Shown here piece by piece: positions 47,015 to 56,951 of a stretch of DNA of 64,000 nucleotides. Numbering within the stretch: the first letter of the stretch is position 1; every line of letters starts with the position of its first letter. A program made the translations under genes and the position numbers. The stretch comes from Alcaligenes faecalis (GTDB taxonomy: Bacteria; Pseudomonadota; Gammaproteobacteria; Burkholderiales; Burkholderiaceae_B): the NCBI RefSeq assembly GCF_041521385.1, contig NZ_CP168006.1, positions 3,597,590-3,661,589 on the forward strand, read 5' to 3'. The notes below the pieces were generated by a model. It was not told the DNA's origin. It made no database searches and saw only the letters and a list, made by a program, of their open reading frames with translations.

Positions 47015-49847
47015 GGTGACGCACTTCGCCTTGACCAAACAGATTGTCCTCGCAACGACCACACAGGGTGGGGTGCTCGGCGCTTTGGCCTACGTCTGGG
47101 CGGTGATGCCAGCAACGCTCGCACTTGGCCTGTTCGGTAGGCGTAACGTCAATGCGCAGATCGCCTTCGCCAGCGTGCACGTCGGCACGCGAGACGATCA
47201 GCATGAAACGCAGGTCCTGGCCCAGGGATTGCAGGAACTCCAGATCCTGACCGTTGGCGTAGATGTCGATCTCGGCCGCCAGGGAGGAGCCGATGGCGCC
47301 GGTGCTACGTACATCTTCGATACGGCGCATCACGTCGGCACGGATGGCGCGCAGGCGTTGCCACTTGGTGTTCAGTGCCGACTGTTCACCTTGCTCGGGC
47401 AGGACATGGAACAGTTCGGTGAAGATGGTGCCGCTAGGAACCGAACCACCGTGCATGTCACGCCAGGCTTCTTCTGCCGTGAAGGACAGGATAGGGGCCA
47501 TCAGCTTGAGCAGGGTTTGCGTCAGGTGGTACAGCGCCGTTTGAGCCGAGCGACGTGGCTGGCCATTTTTGGCGGTGGTGTATAGACGGTCTTTCAGAAT
47601 ATCCAGGTAGAACGCGCCTAGGTCCTCAGAACAAAAGGTCTGTAAGCGAGCCACGATGGGGTGGAACTCGTAACGCTTGTAGTTCTCCAGCAATTCGGCC
47701 TGCATGTCGGCGGTCATTTGCAGGGCGTAACGGTCGATCTCGGTCAGTTGATCAACAGGAACAGCATGTTGGGTGACGTCGAAGTCGGCCAGGTTGCCCA
47801 GCAGGAACTTCAGGGTATTGCGGATACGGCGGTAACCTTCCACAACACGCTTCAGAATTTCGTCGGAGATGGACAACTCGCCCGAGTAATCGGTAGCGGC
47901 GGCCCACAGGCGCATGATCTCGGCACCCATCTTGTCGGCAATTTCTTGCGGCTTGATGATGTTGCCCAGCGATTTGCTCATCTTGCGGCCATTGCCGTCC
48001 ACCACGAAACCGTGGGTCAGCAGGGCTTTGTAGGGTGCGCGGCCATACAGCATGCAGCCCGTCAGCAAGGACGAGTGGAACCAGCCACGGTGCTGGTCCG
48101 AGCCTTCCAGGTACAGGTCGGCAGGCCATTGCAGTTTGTCAGCGTGCGAGCCGTGAGTCGTGTGATCCTTGCCGCCCAGCACAGTAGCGTGCGTGGTGCC
48201 TGAGTCAAACCACACGTCCAGCGTGTCGCGGTTTTTCTCGTACAGATCGGCCTCGTCACCCAGCAGGTCGCGTGGGTCCAGGTTCTGCCAGGCTTCGATA
48301 CCGCTTTTTTCGATGCGCTCGGCTACTTGTTCCATCAGCTCGGGCGTGCGGGGGTGCAGTTCATCCGTTTCCTTGTGCACAAAGAAAGCCATGGGCACGC
48401 CCCATTGGCGCTGACGCGACAAGGTCCAGTCGGGGCGGTTGGCGATCATGGCGTGCAGGCGGGCACGACCCCAGGAGGGGTAGAACTCGGTGTTATCAAT
48501 GGCTTCCAGCGCCATTTCACGCAAGGTACGGCCGCTGCTGTTTTCTTTGTCCATACCGGCAAACCATTGGCTGGTGGCACGGTAGATGATGGGTGTCTTG
48601 TGACGCCAGCAGTGCATGTAGCTGTGCGGGTGCTGTTCGGTTTTCAGCAAGGTGCCGGCGTTCTGCAGGGCTTCCACGATGTGCGGATTGGCCTTCCAGA
48701 TCATTTGGCCGCCAAACAGAGGCAGATTCTCGGCGTAATGCCCATTGCCCATCACGGGCGTGAGCATGTCGTCGTCCTTCATGCCGTGGGCTTTGCAGGA
48801 GATAAAGTCTTCAATACCGTAGGCAGGGGCGGAGTGAACCACGCCCGTACCGCTGTCCAGGGTGACGTAGTCGCCCAGGTACACGGGGGAGCGGCGTTGG
48901 TAGCCTGCGTCCACGTGAGCCAGTGGGTGATTGAATTCGACCAGGTTCAGGGCTTGGCCGGTGGCGGTAGCCACGACCTGACCGCTCAGACCCCATTGCT
49001 CCAGGCAGGATTTCACCAGCTCTTCAGCCACGATCAGCATGGAGCCGGTAGAGCGTGGGCTGTCCAGCTTGACCAGGGCGTAACTGATTTCAGGGTGTAC
49101 GTTCAGTGCCTGGTTGGCAGGGATGGTCCAGGGGGTGGTGGTCCAGATAACGATGGCGCCATCGTCCACGCTGTCCACGCCAAAGGCGGTGGCCAGCTTG
49201 TCTTTTTGTGCGAAGGGGAAGGCCACGTGCACGGACGGGTCGGTGCGATCGGCGTACTCAACCTCGGCTTCTGCCAGGGCGGAACCACAGTCAAAACACC
49301 AGTTCACGGGCTTCAGGCCACGGAACACGAAACCCTTTTGCATGATCTTGGACAGTACGCGCAGCTCGTCGGCTTCATTACTGAAGTTCATGGTCAGGTA
49401 AGGGTTCTCCCAGTCGGCCAGCACGCCCAGGCGTTTGAAGTCCTTGCGCTGGCTGTCGATCTGTTCCAGAGCGTAGGCGCGCGCCTTGGCCTGAACTTCC
49501 GCCACAGGCAGGTTCTTGCCGTATTTCTTTTCGATCTGAACTTCAATGGGCATGCCGTGGCAATCCCAGCCGGGGACGTACTGCGCGTCAAAGCCAGCCA
49601 TATTGCGGCTTTTGACGATGATGTCTTTCAGAACCTTGTTGACCGCGTGGCCAATATGAATGTCGCCGTTCGCATAGGGAGGGCCGTCGTGCAAAATAAA
49701 TTTGGGACGACCGGCGCTGGCTTGCCGAATTGCTGCATAGACTTTGTTTTCTTCCCACTGGCTAATCCAGCCCGGCTCACGTTTGGCGAGGTCGCCACGC
49801 ATGGGAAAAGGGGTGTCGGGCAAATTGAGAGAGTTTTTATAGTCCAT
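47007..49847 (-). CDS. ileS: Isoleucyl-tRNA synthetase
   Basis: IleS charges tRNA-Ile. The product (946 aa from ATG 49847) has the HIGH motif in [11 protein letters not shown], a large editing domain, the KMSKS motif in [11 protein letters not shown], and a C-terminal zinc ribbon (CERCWHHR...CGRCEDN). The start [18 protein letters not shown] is the usual N-terminus for bacterial IleS; the frame is open to 49880 but those codons lie within ribF. The chosen start overlaps the ribF stop by 11 nt and the stop overlaps lspA by 8 nt. Confidence 0.96.
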   Translation of the reverse strand: MDYKNSLNLPDTPFPMRGDLAKREPGWISQWEENKVYAAIRQASAGRPKFILHDGPPYANGDIHIGHAVNKVLKDIIVKSRNMAGFDAQYVPGWDCHGMPIEVQIEKKYGKNLPVAEVQAKARAYALEQIDSQRKDFKRLGVLADWENPYLTMNFSNEADELRVLSKIMQKGFVFRGLKPVNWCFDCGSALAEAEVEYADRTDPSVHVAFPFAQKDKLATAFGVDSVDDGAIVIWTTTPWTIPANQALNVHPEISYALVKLDSPRSTGSMLIVAEELVKSCLEQWGLSGQVVATATGQALNLVEFNHPLAHVDAGYQRRSPVYLGDYVTLDSGTGVVHSAPAYGIEDFISCKAHGMKDDDMLTPVMGNGHYAENLPLFGGQMIWKANPHIVEALQNAGTLLKTEQHPHSYMHCWRHKTPIIYRATSQWFAGMDKENSSGRTLREMALEAIDNTEFYPSWGRARLHAMIANRPDWTLSRQRQWGVPMAFFVHKETDELHPRTPELMEQVAERIEKSGIEAWQNLDPRDLLGDEADLYEKNRDTLDVWFDSGTTHATVLGGKDHTTHGSHADKLQWPADLYLEGSDQHRGWFHSSLLTGCMLYGRAPYKALLTHGFVVDGNGRKMSKSLGNIIKPQEIADKMGAEIMRLWAAATDYSGELSISDEILKRVVEGYRRIRNTLKFLLGNLADFDVTQHAVPVDQLTEIDRYALQMTADMQAELLENYKRYEFHPIVARLQTFCSEDLGAFYLDILKDRLYTTAKNGQPRRSAQTALYHLTQTLLKLMAPILSFTAEEAWRDMHGGSVPSGTIFTELFHVLPEQGEQSALNTKWQRLRAIRADVMRRIEDVRSTGAIGSSLAAEIDIYANGQDLEFLQSLGQDLRFMLIVSRADVHAGEGDLRIDVTPTEQAKCERCWHHRPDVGQSAEHPTLCGRCEDNLFGQGEVRHHA

Positions 49848-50802
49848 TTGAAGCAAAGTAGTCGCGAGCGCGTTGTGCATCGTTGTCGATGGCGGCGATC
49901 ATTGTGATGAGGTCCGGGAATTTTTCTTCGTCCCTGACAAATTCCAGAAATTCTATACGGGCAAGTTTACCGTAAGCATCCAGGCGTTGGTCCAGTAAAT
50001 GTACCTCTAACAGCAGCCGTCCCTGGTCGATGACGGTTGGGCGTACCCCCAAGGAGGCAATGCCGGGCAGAGCCTGTCCGGTCAGTCCGTGAACCCGGAC
50101 TACGTACACGCCGGAGCGGGCGGCACAGTGTTCGGGCACGCGCACGTTCAAGGTCGGGTAACCAATGTCCCGGCCCAGTTTCTGGCCATGAATGACATGA
50201 CCACTAATATGAAAGGGTTTGCCCAGCAGGGCGCGAGCACGATCTAACTGGCCTACGGCCAAGGCCGTACGCACTTCCGAGCTGGAGATGCGGCGGCCAT
50301 CGGCATCGGCCACATCGTGCAGGGTCTCGACGCTAAAGCCATGTTGCTTGCCCGCTTCGCGCAACATTTCAATGTTGCCAGCACGTTTGTGGCCATAGCG
50401 GAAGTCTTCGCCCACCAATAGCCAGCCGGTGTTCAGACCTTGCACCAGAATTTCGTTAATAAAGGTGGCTGCCGACATATCGGCCATGGCCTGATTGAAG
50501 CGGGCCAGATAAATTTGTTCAATGCCGCATTGGTGCAGGGCTTCGACCTTGTCGCGCAGACCGCTGATCTGCGTGGGGATCAGTTCGGGCCGTTGGCCGC
50601 GCTGCGCAAAAAAGGCACGCGGGTGGGGCGTAAAGGTCATCACACAGGAGCTTAGGTCCTGCTGGCGCGCCACCTCGTTGACGCGATGCAAGATGGCCTG
50701 ATGGCCCAGATGGACCCCGTCAAAATTGCCAATGGTGACGGCGCTGCGGGCCGTGCTGTTGCGCCGTGGCAGAGAGCGATAGAGTTTTAGATCAGATTTC
50801 AC
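49837..50802 (-). CDS. ribF: Bifunctional riboflavin kinase / FMN adenylyltransferase
   Basis: RibF converts riboflavin to FMN and FAD. The 321-residue protein has an N-terminal adenylyltransferase domain ([16 protein letters not shown] at about 23, [14 protein letters not shown] and SSSEVR) and a C-terminal kinase domain from about 190 ([27 protein letters not shown]). It is the first gene of ribF-ileS-lspA(-coaBC) on the minus strand. Its start lies only 49 bp from the divergent purN start, so the two promoters must overlap closely. Confidence 0.95.
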   Translation of the reverse strand: MKSDLKLYRSLPRRNSTARSAVTIGNFDGVHLGHQAILHRVNEVARQQDLSSCVMTFTPHPRAFFAQRGQRPELIPTQISGLRDKVEALHQCGIEQIYLARFNQAMADMSAATFINEILVQGLNTGWLLVGEDFRYGHKRAGNIEMLREAGKQHGFSVETLHDVADADGRRISSSEVRTALAVGQLDRARALLGKPFHISGHVIHGQKLGRDIGYPTLNVRVPEHCAARSGVYVVRVHGLTGQALPGIASLGVRPTVIDQGRLLLEVHLLDQRLDAYGKLARIEFLEFVRDEEKFPDLITMIAAIDNDAQRARDYFASNGL

Positions 50803-50851
50803 AAGCGAGAGTTTACAATTTTGGATTCGTTATTTCTCGGGAAACAGGATT

Positions 50852-51508
50852 TTGACCGATTCCACCCTACCTTGTCGCCTTGTTGTGCTTATTTCAGGCC
50901 GGGGCTCCAACTTGCAGGCCATTGGCGAACTGATCAAGACAGCAGGCTTGAATGGCCGTATTGAGGCGGTCATCTCTAACAAGGGCGATGCGCCCGGACT
51001 GGAATGGGCGCAGCGTCAAGGGCTGCCTACCGAGACGGTTTCGCATCGCGAATTTGCAACACGTGAAGCCTTTGACCAAGCTTTGGCACGCGTGATTGAC
51101 CGCTACCAGCCAGATTATGTTCTACTTGCGGGATTCATGCGCATCCTGAGCACCGATTTTGTTCAGCACTATGCAGGCAAGCTCATCAATATACACCCAT
51201 CCTTGCTTCCTAGCTTTCCCGGTTTGAATACCCATCAACAGGCACTTGACGCGGGCGTGCAGTTTCATGGCTGCTCGGTGCACTTTGTGACCCCGGTGCT
51301 CGATGATGGTCCCATCCTTGCCCAAAGTATCGTGCCCGTCCTGCACGACGATGATGCACAAACCTTGGCAGAGCGCGTTTTGGCAACTGAACACCACGTT
51401 TATACCGAGGCCGTACGCTGGCTGATCGAGGGACGGGTACGTTTACAGGCCGATGGCCGTGTCGAGGTTGCCGGACTGACGCATCGCGGCTTTTATTTCC
51501 CCGCCTGA
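50852..51508 (+). CDS. purN: Phosphoribosylglycinamide formyltransferase
   Basis: PurN transfers a formyl group from 10-formyl-tetrahydrofolate to GAR in purine synthesis. The 218-residue protein has LVVLISGRGSNLQAI near the N-terminus, the active-site Asn/His/Asp region GFMRILSTDFV, INIHPSLLPSFPGLNTHQQAL and VHFVTPVLDDGP. The start is uncertain: no ATG is available close to the conserved N-terminus, and TTG 50852, with AGGA only 2 nt upstream, is the best candidate. It is divergent from ribF and 32 nt ahead of the RsmB-type gene. Confidence 0.93.
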   Translation: MTDSTLPCRLVVLISGRGSNLQAIGELIKTAGLNGRIEAVISNKGDAPGLEWAQRQGLPTETVSHREFATREAFDQALARVIDRYQPDYVLLAGFMRILSTDFVQHYAGKLINIHPSLLPSFPGLNTHQQALDAGVQFHGCSVHFVTPVLDDGPILAQSIVPVLHDDDAQTLAERVLATEHHVYTEAVRWLIEGRVRLQADGRVEVAGLTHRGFYFPA

Positions 51509-51540
51509 TTGAGCGGGCTATTTGGAATTTTTGAATATTC

Positions 51541-52947
51541 ATGTCTGATCACCAACAATCCCGCGGCCGCTCGGACCGCAAGCGCCCGTCCTCGTCTGCC
51601 CAACGTAACGAGTCCGGAGCGCGTGGTCGCCCTTATGCAGCACGCCGCGACAAACCCTCGGGTCCACCCGAGCCGGGCGCGATGGCACAGCGCCGTCTGG
51701 AGCAGGTCTCCAGCGCCCTGGGTGAAGTTTTGCAATGGAAGCACCCCGCTGATCTGGCTTTGACACGCTGGGCGCGTACACGCCCCAAAATGGGATCGCG
51801 TGACCGTGCCGAGATCCGCGAGGCCGTGTTTGATGTGCTGCGCCACCTGCGTCAGTACCGTAATTGGGCGGAAAGCGGCGTCGGTCCCTCCACCCGTCGT
51901 CTGGCCATTCTGGGTCTGGCTACGGCAATTGGTCAGGAATCCCTGTCTTTGGGGCTGGCTGAAGAAGAGCGCCAGTGGCTGGGCCATATCCGTTCCCTGA
52001 ATGTGGACGGTTTGCCGGTTGGTGTGCGCCTGAGCCTGCCCGAGTGGCTGGAAGAGCGTCTGAAAGAGATTCCGGATTCCTACAAGCTGATGGCTGCCAT
52101 GAACGAGCAGGCCTTGCTGGATCTGCGCGTCAACCCCATGAAAGCCGAGCGCGACACGGTGTTGCGTCAGTTGCAAAACGGTCCCATGGCTCGCTTCAAA
52201 CCCGTGGCCATGCCGTTTTCACCTTGGGGTATCCGTATTGAAGGCCGCCCATCTGTCGCCGTATGGCCACAGTATGAGAAAGGCGAGCTGGAAATTCAGG
52301 AAGAGGGCAGCCAATTGCTGACTGCCTTGCTGGAGCCACGTCGTGGCGAGATGGTTATTGACTACTGCGCTGGTGCGGGTGGCAAGTCCTTGCTGCTGGG
52401 CGCCTTGATGCGCTCTACAGGCCGTTTGTACGCCTTTGATGTGTCGGCAACTCGTTTGAACAAGGCCAAACCCCGCTTTGCGCGTGCCGGCCTGTCCAAT
52501 GTGGTGCCTGTTGTCATACAGGAATCGGGCGACCAGCGTGTTCGCCGCCTGCATGGCAAGGCGCAGCGCGTATTGGTGGATGCGCCTTGCAGCGGATTGG
52601 GAACTTTACGTCGAAATCCTGATCTTAAGTGGCGTCAACACCCACAAGCTCTGGAGCAGTACACTCAGATGCAGGCCGACATTCTGGAGCAGGCCGCAGC
52701 GTGTGTCGCACCAGGAGGTCGTTTGGTTTATGCAACATGCAGTTTTTTGCCCGAAGAAAACGAGCAACAAGTGCAGGCATTCTTGGACAAACACCCCGAG
52801 TTCCGACTGCTGGATGCCCGGGAAATCTTGAAGGACAAATGTCCAGCCCTTGCGCTAGAGGGGCCTTATTTGAATCTGCGCACGGACCGTCACCAAACCG
52901 ACTGTTTCTTTGGTGCGGCACTTGAACGAATCACGGAAAGTGCTTGA
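51541..52947 (+). CDS. RsmB/NOP2-family RNA cytosine-C5 methyltransferase
   Basis: The 468-residue protein methylates cytosine-5 in rRNA or tRNA. It has a basic, disordered leader (about 1-45, rich in Arg, Ser and Pro), an N-terminal RNA-binding part, and a Rossmann methyltransferase domain with the S-adenosylmethionine motif DYCAGAGGKSLLLGAL (about 275-290), DAPCSGLGTLRRNPDLKWR holding one catalytic Cys, and YATCSFLPEEN holding the second. Whether it is the true RsmB (C967) is unclear because the NusB-like domain is short. It follows purN on the same strand. Confidence 0.88.
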   Translation: MSDHQQSRGRSDRKRPSSSAQRNESGARGRPYAARRDKPSGPPEPGAMAQRRLEQVSSALGEVLQWKHPADLALTRWARTRPKMGSRDRAEIREAVFDVLRHLRQYRNWAESGVGPSTRRLAILGLATAIGQESLSLGLAEEERQWLGHIRSLNVDGLPVGVRLSLPEWLEERLKEIPDSYKLMAAMNEQALLDLRVNPMKAERDTVLRQLQNGPMARFKPVAMPFSPWGIRIEGRPSVAVWPQYEKGELEIQEEGSQLLTALLEPRRGEMVIDYCAGAGGKSLLLGALMRSTGRLYAFDVSATRLNKAKPRFARAGLSNVVPVVIQESGDQRVRRLHGKAQRVLVDAPCSGLGTLRRNPDLKWRQHPQALEQYTQMQADILEQAAACVAPGGRLVYATCSFLPEENEQQVQAFLDKHPEFRLLDAREILKDKCPALALEGPYLNLRTDRHQTDCFFGAALERITESA

Positions 52948-53046
52948 TTTAAAGCAAGTTCGTCCTTAAATAATGTTATTGTTAACTGGTTAGGTGGGCT
53001 ACACTTTTCCGGTTTCCCTTAACAAAGATCAGGTCTAAAAGGGTCT

Positions 53047-54273
53047 ATGCAATCGTTTCTTTCTTTTCTTGCTGACGGATGGCTGCAACTGTCTTGGTGG
53101 CAGCTTACTCTTGTCATTCTGGCGGTGACGCATGTCACTATTGTGTCAGTTACCGTATTTCTCCACCGTAGTCAGGCGCACCGCGGGCTGGACTTGCACC
53201 CGGCGCTGATGCATTTCTTCCGTTTCTGGCTCTGGATGACCACCGGTATGGTCACCAAGGAATGGGTGGCGATTCACCGCAAGCACCACGCCAAATGCGA
53301 GCGCGAAGGCGATCCCCACTCCCCCGTGGTCTTTGGTCTGGGCAAGGTGTTCTTCCGTGGTGCAGAACTGTACCGTCAAGAAGCCACTAACCCCGAAACC
53401 TTGAAGCGTTTCGGTCACGGTACTCCCGATGACTGGATCGAACGCAACCTGTACAGCAAGTACAGCATGTTGGGTATTACCATCATGCTGGGTATTGATC
53501 TGTTCCTGTTCGGTCTGCTGGGCCTGACGGTCTGGGCTATTCAGATGGCCTGGATTCCTTTCTGGGCTGCCGGTGTGGTCAATGGTCTGGGTCACGCGAT
53601 CGGTTATCGCAACTTTGCCAGCCCTGATACCAGTACTAACGTGTTTCCTTGGGGCATCATCATTGGTGGTGAGGAGCTGCACAACAACCACCACGCTTAT
53701 GGTACGTCCGCCAAGTTCTCCAGCAAATGGTACGAATTTGACTTGGGCTGGTGCTATATCTCGGTGTTCAAGGCACTGGGTCTGGCCAAGGTCAAGAAGG
53801 TTGCTCCCAAGCTGCGTCTGGAACCCAGTGTGCCTTCTAACGCTCCAATCGACGGTATCAGCCTGGCCACCTTGCAAGGCGTGATTACTCACCGCTACGA
53901 AATTCTGGCCCGTTACGCAGACATCATCAAAACGACGGCTTCGGAAGAAATTGCACGTCTGAAACCGCAAGTGAACAAGAACAACCCGAATTGCTCCTGG
54001 TCCTTGCTGGAAAGCTGCAACGACTGGATTGGCCGTGGTGACGACGTGCTGGCTCCCGAGCAGCGTGCGGAACTGGAAACCGTAGCGGCTGGCGATTCCC
54101 GCCTGTCCATCCTGGTTCGCATGCAGCGTGAACTGGCCGGTATCTGGGAAAGTTCCAGCTCCTCTAGCGAACAGTTGCTGTCTGACCTGCGCGCATGGTG
54201 CCAGCGTGCTCAGCAAAGTGGTATCGACAGTCTTGAGCAGTTCGCCTTGCGTCTGCGCCGCTACGCGGCATGA
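53047..54273 (+). CDS. Membrane fatty acid desaturase
   Basis: The 408-residue protein carries the three His boxes of the delta-9 type di-iron desaturases: HRSQAHR (about 38-44), HRKHH (about 78-82) and HNNHH (about 216-220), set among four membrane helices. It would introduce a cis double bond into acyl chains to adjust membrane fluidity. A long soluble helical tail (about 270-408) follows the catalytic domain. Its stop overlaps the UvrD-helicase start, so the pair is translationally coupled, an odd functional pairing. Confidence 0.92.
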   Translation: MQSFLSFLADGWLQLSWWQLTLVILAVTHVTIVSVTVFLHRSQAHRGLDLHPALMHFFRFWLWMTTGMVTKEWVAIHRKHHAKCEREGDPHSPVVFGLGKVFFRGAELYRQEATNPETLKRFGHGTPDDWIERNLYSKYSMLGITIMLGIDLFLFGLLGLTVWAIQMAWIPFWAAGVVNGLGHAIGYRNFASPDTSTNVFPWGIIIGGEELHNNHHAYGTSAKFSSKWYEFDLGWCYISVFKALGLAKVKKVAPKLRLEPSVPSNAPIDGISLATLQGVITHRYEILARYADIIKTTASEEIARLKPQVNKNNPNCSWSLLESCNDWIGRGDDVLAPEQRAELETVAAGDSRLSILVRMQRELAGIWESSSSSSEQLLSDLRAWCQRAQQSGIDSLEQFALRLRRYAA

Positions 54274-56564
54274 TGGATCGTTTAAACCCGGAACAGCGAG
54301 CCGCCGTTACTCTCCCCTCTGGCCATGCCTTGGTGCTGGCCGGAGCGGGTAGCGGAAAAACCAGTGTCCTGACCTCCCGAATGGCCTGGTTAATCCAGAC
54401 TGGGCAGGTCAGCCCTCACGGACTGGCTGCTGTTACCTTCACCAACAAAGCCGCGCGCGAAATGCTGACGCGGCTTACTTCTTTATTGCCTATCGATACT
54501 CGCGGAATGTGGGTCGGGACTTTTCACGGCCTGTGTAATCGCTTGCTGCGCATGCATTACCGCGATGCCGGTCTGGTACAGACTTTCCAGATCCTGGATA
54601 CGGCAGATCAGTTGGCCTCCATCAAGCGCATGGTCAAGGCCAATAACGTCGATGACGAGAAATTTCCACCCAAGGAAATTCAGAAGTTCATCAACGCCTG
54701 TAAAGAAGACGGCCAACGTCCTGGCGACCTGGAAGCACACGAGCCTCACCGCCGCCGCTTGATCGAGCTTTACCAGCTTTATCAAGAGCAGTGCGAACGT
54801 GAAGGTGTGGTGGACTTTGGCGAGCTGCTGCTGCGTGCCTACGAGCTGTTGTCCCGCAATGCGCCTATCCGCGAACATTATCAGCGCCGTTTCAAACACA
54901 TTCTGGTCGACGAGTTCCAGGACACCAACGTGTTGCAGTACCGTTGGTTGCGTCTTTTGGCCGGTGATCAGGCCTGCATGTTTGCCGTGGGCGACGATGA
55001 CCAGTCCATCTATGCTTTCCGTGGTGCGAATGTGGGCAATATGGCCGACTTCGAGCGCGACTATGCCCGTGGCAATGTGATACGCCTGGAGCAGAACTAC
55101 CGTTCCTGCGGCCATATTCTGGATTCGGCCAACGCGCTGATCGAGAACAATAGTGGCCGGCTGGGCAAGAATTTATGGACCGATAGTGGCGAGGGCGAGC
55201 TGGTACGTATCAGCGAACTGGCTTCGGATGCCCTGGAAGCGCAGTGGATTGTGGACGAAGTCCGTGCCCTGATCGCCGAAGGCAAGCCGCGTCGTGAAAT
55301 TGCTATTTTGTATCGCAGTAATGCCCAGTCCCGAGTGATTGAGCATAGGCTTTTTTCCCAAGGCTTGCCCTACAAAGTGTATGGCGGCCATCGCTTCTTC
55401 GAGCGTCAGGAAATCAAGCACGTGCTGGCTTACTTGCGCTTGATGGACAACGCGGATGATGACACGGCTTTCCTGCGTGTTGTGAACTTCCCGACTCGCG
55501 GTATTGGTGCTCGCTCGGTAGAGCAACTGGCTGACTTGGCGCGTGAGCGTGGTACCAGTTTGCTGCGTGCCATTCCTTACCTGCAAGGACGTGCGGCTGC
55601 CAGCCTGATGCGTTTCTCGAACCTGATTCAGGATATGGCCAGCCAGGCACAGATTCTGTCTTTGCCCGAGTTGATTGAGCACGTTGTCCACGATAGCACC
55701 TTGCTGGCCCATTATCAGGCCGACCGCGAAGGTGCCGAGCGCCTGGAAAACTTGCAGGAACTGGTCAACGCAGCCACGGTGTTTGTGGGTGAAGAAGGCT
55801 TTGCCGAGCTGCCAGCCGGTCGAGTCCCAGAAGCTGTGGCGGGCGAGTCCGAGCAGGCCATGCAGAACCCGGACCAAGCGACAGCCTCCGTGTTGGCTCC
55901 CATGTCGCCTTTGGGCTCCTTCCTGACCCATGCCTCTCTGGAAGCAGGGGACAATCAGGCCCAGGCAGGCCAGGACGCCATTCAGCTGATGACGATCCAT
56001 GCCGCCAAAGGTCTGGAGTTCGATGCGGTTTTCATTACTGGCCTGGAAGAGGGTTTGTTCCCGCATGAGAACAGTTTGTTCGACCCTGGTGGGATCGAGG
56101 AAGAGCGTCGCTTGATGTACGTGGCGATTACGCGGGCGCGTCAGCGCCTGTACATCACCCTTGCGCAAAGCCGCATGCTGCACGGCCAGACGCGTTACGC
56201 CATGCGTTCGCGCTTTCTGGAAGAGTTGCCGGAGCAACACATCAAATGGTTGTCGGCCCGCTATACCAGTACGCCCATGCAGTCAGAGGCCAGTTCGGGG
56301 GCCTTCCGTCGTGGTCAAAGCTGGGAGTCCAAGGACAAGAGCTATTCGGCCCAGCCTTACGGCGGTCGCAGTCACACCAGCGTGCTGGAAGTGAATGGTC
56401 AGACCTTCCGTGTGGGGCAGGGGGTGCATCACAGCCGCTTTGGTGAAGGCACCATTATTAATCTGACGGGTCAGGGCGATGATGCCCAGGCCTTGATTCA
56501 GTTCCGCGAAGTGGGCAGCAAGACCTTGGCTCTGGCCATTGCCAAGCTGGATCCTGTTAGCTAA
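54270..56564 (+). CDS. uvrD: UvrD/PcrA-type superfamily I DNA helicase
   Basis: The 764-residue protein is a 3'-5' DNA helicase for excision and mismatch repair. Motifs in order: Q-motif LNPEQRAAV, Walker A AGAGSGKT (about 27-34), Ia TFTNKAA, II DEFQDTN (about 214), III GDDDQSIYAFRGA, IV LEQNYRS, V TIHAAKGLEFDAVF and VI YVAITRARQ. A C-terminal tail includes the Tudor-like segment VRVGQGVHHSRFGEGTI (read as FRVGQGVHHSRFGEG). ATG 54270 or 54273 may start it; both overlap or abut the desaturase stop. It ends at a strong terminator. Confidence 0.95.
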   Translation: MMDRLNPEQRAAVTLPSGHALVLAGAGSGKTSVLTSRMAWLIQTGQVSPHGLAAVTFTNKAAREMLTRLTSLLPIDTRGMWVGTFHGLCNRLLRMHYRDAGLVQTFQILDTADQLASIKRMVKANNVDDEKFPPKEIQKFINACKEDGQRPGDLEAHEPHRRRLIELYQLYQEQCEREGVVDFGELLLRAYELLSRNAPIREHYQRRFKHILVDEFQDTNVLQYRWLRLLAGDQACMFAVGDDDQSIYAFRGANVGNMADFERDYARGNVIRLEQNYRSCGHILDSANALIENNSGRLGKNLWTDSGEGELVRISELASDALEAQWIVDEVRALIAEGKPRREIAILYRSNAQSRVIEHRLFSQGLPYKVYGGHRFFERQEIKHVLAYLRLMDNADDDTAFLRVVNFPTRGIGARSVEQLADLARERGTSLLRAIPYLQGRAAASLMRFSNLIQDMASQAQILSLPELIEHVVHDSTLLAHYQADREGAERLENLQELVNAATVFVGEEGFAELPAGRVPEAVAGESEQAMQNPDQATASVLAPMSPLGSFLTHASLEAGDNQAQAGQDAIQLMTIHAAKGLEFDAVFITGLEEGLFPHENSLFDPGGIEEERRLMYVAITRARQRLYITLAQSRMLHGQTRYAMRSRFLEELPEQHIKWLSARYTSTPMQSEASSGAFRRGQSWESKDKSYSAQPYGGRSHTSVLEVNGQTFRVGQGVHHSRFGEGTIINLTGQGDDAQALIQFREVGSKTLALAIAKLDPVS

Positions 56565-56606
56565 AAAACGAAGCACAGACTGAGTCTGTCGATTGCAGTT
56601 TGTAGG

Positions 56607-56634
56607 CCCCCGGAAACCGCCGGGGGTTTTTTTT
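56607..56634 (+). terminator. Intrinsic terminator of the desaturase-uvrD unit
   Basis: CCCCCGG and CCGGGGG pair across a 6-nt loop (56607-56626) and are followed by eight T. Confidence 0.92.
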
Positions 56635-56951
56635 GGTCGACACAATGGCATGACTATTTTCAAACAGTTGCCGGGGGCAGGGCTTCTTAGTTCAAGTCAT
56701 TGATAGTTGTAGTCCATCTTGCCCGACGTTCATGCCGCCAAGAGAAGCTGCATACCTTATTTTACGTTTTGAGCAAAAACAGGGACGGTGTTGAAAGCCA
56801 CGTTCTATCTGTTTTTCCAGTGTTCAGGTTTTTTTCTTATCTCTTTATGATCGTTATATATAAGGGTTATAGATTCTGGTTATAAAGAAGGCGCCGCCAT
56901 AAAATCGAAGCCTAAATTAATTACAACTAACAAATACACATGGAGGCGATC
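56635..56951. other. Intergenic region upstream of sorA
   Basis: This 317-bp region between the uvrD terminator and sorA becomes very AT-rich towards sorA. It includes the three GTTATA repeats listed at 56853-56884 and should contain the sorA promoter. A short open frame (56700-56885) has no protein-like features. Confidence 0.5.
56853..56884 (+). promoter_or_regulatory. Three GTTATA direct repeats at 13-nt period upstream of sorA
   Basis: GTTATA occurs at 56853-56858, 56866-56871 and 56879-56884, each separated by 7 nt. The last ends 67 nt before the sorA ATG. They may be activator sites or overlapping promoter elements. Confidence 0.5.

Noticed and set aside
48327..49907. A 526-codon open frame on the plus strand
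   Set aside because: It lies wholly antisense to ileS and the ribF end, whose motifs are unmistakable; its translation is Gly/Val/His-rich without domain features.
53146..54216. A 356-codon minus-strand frame
   Set aside because: It is antisense to the desaturase, which has all three His boxes.
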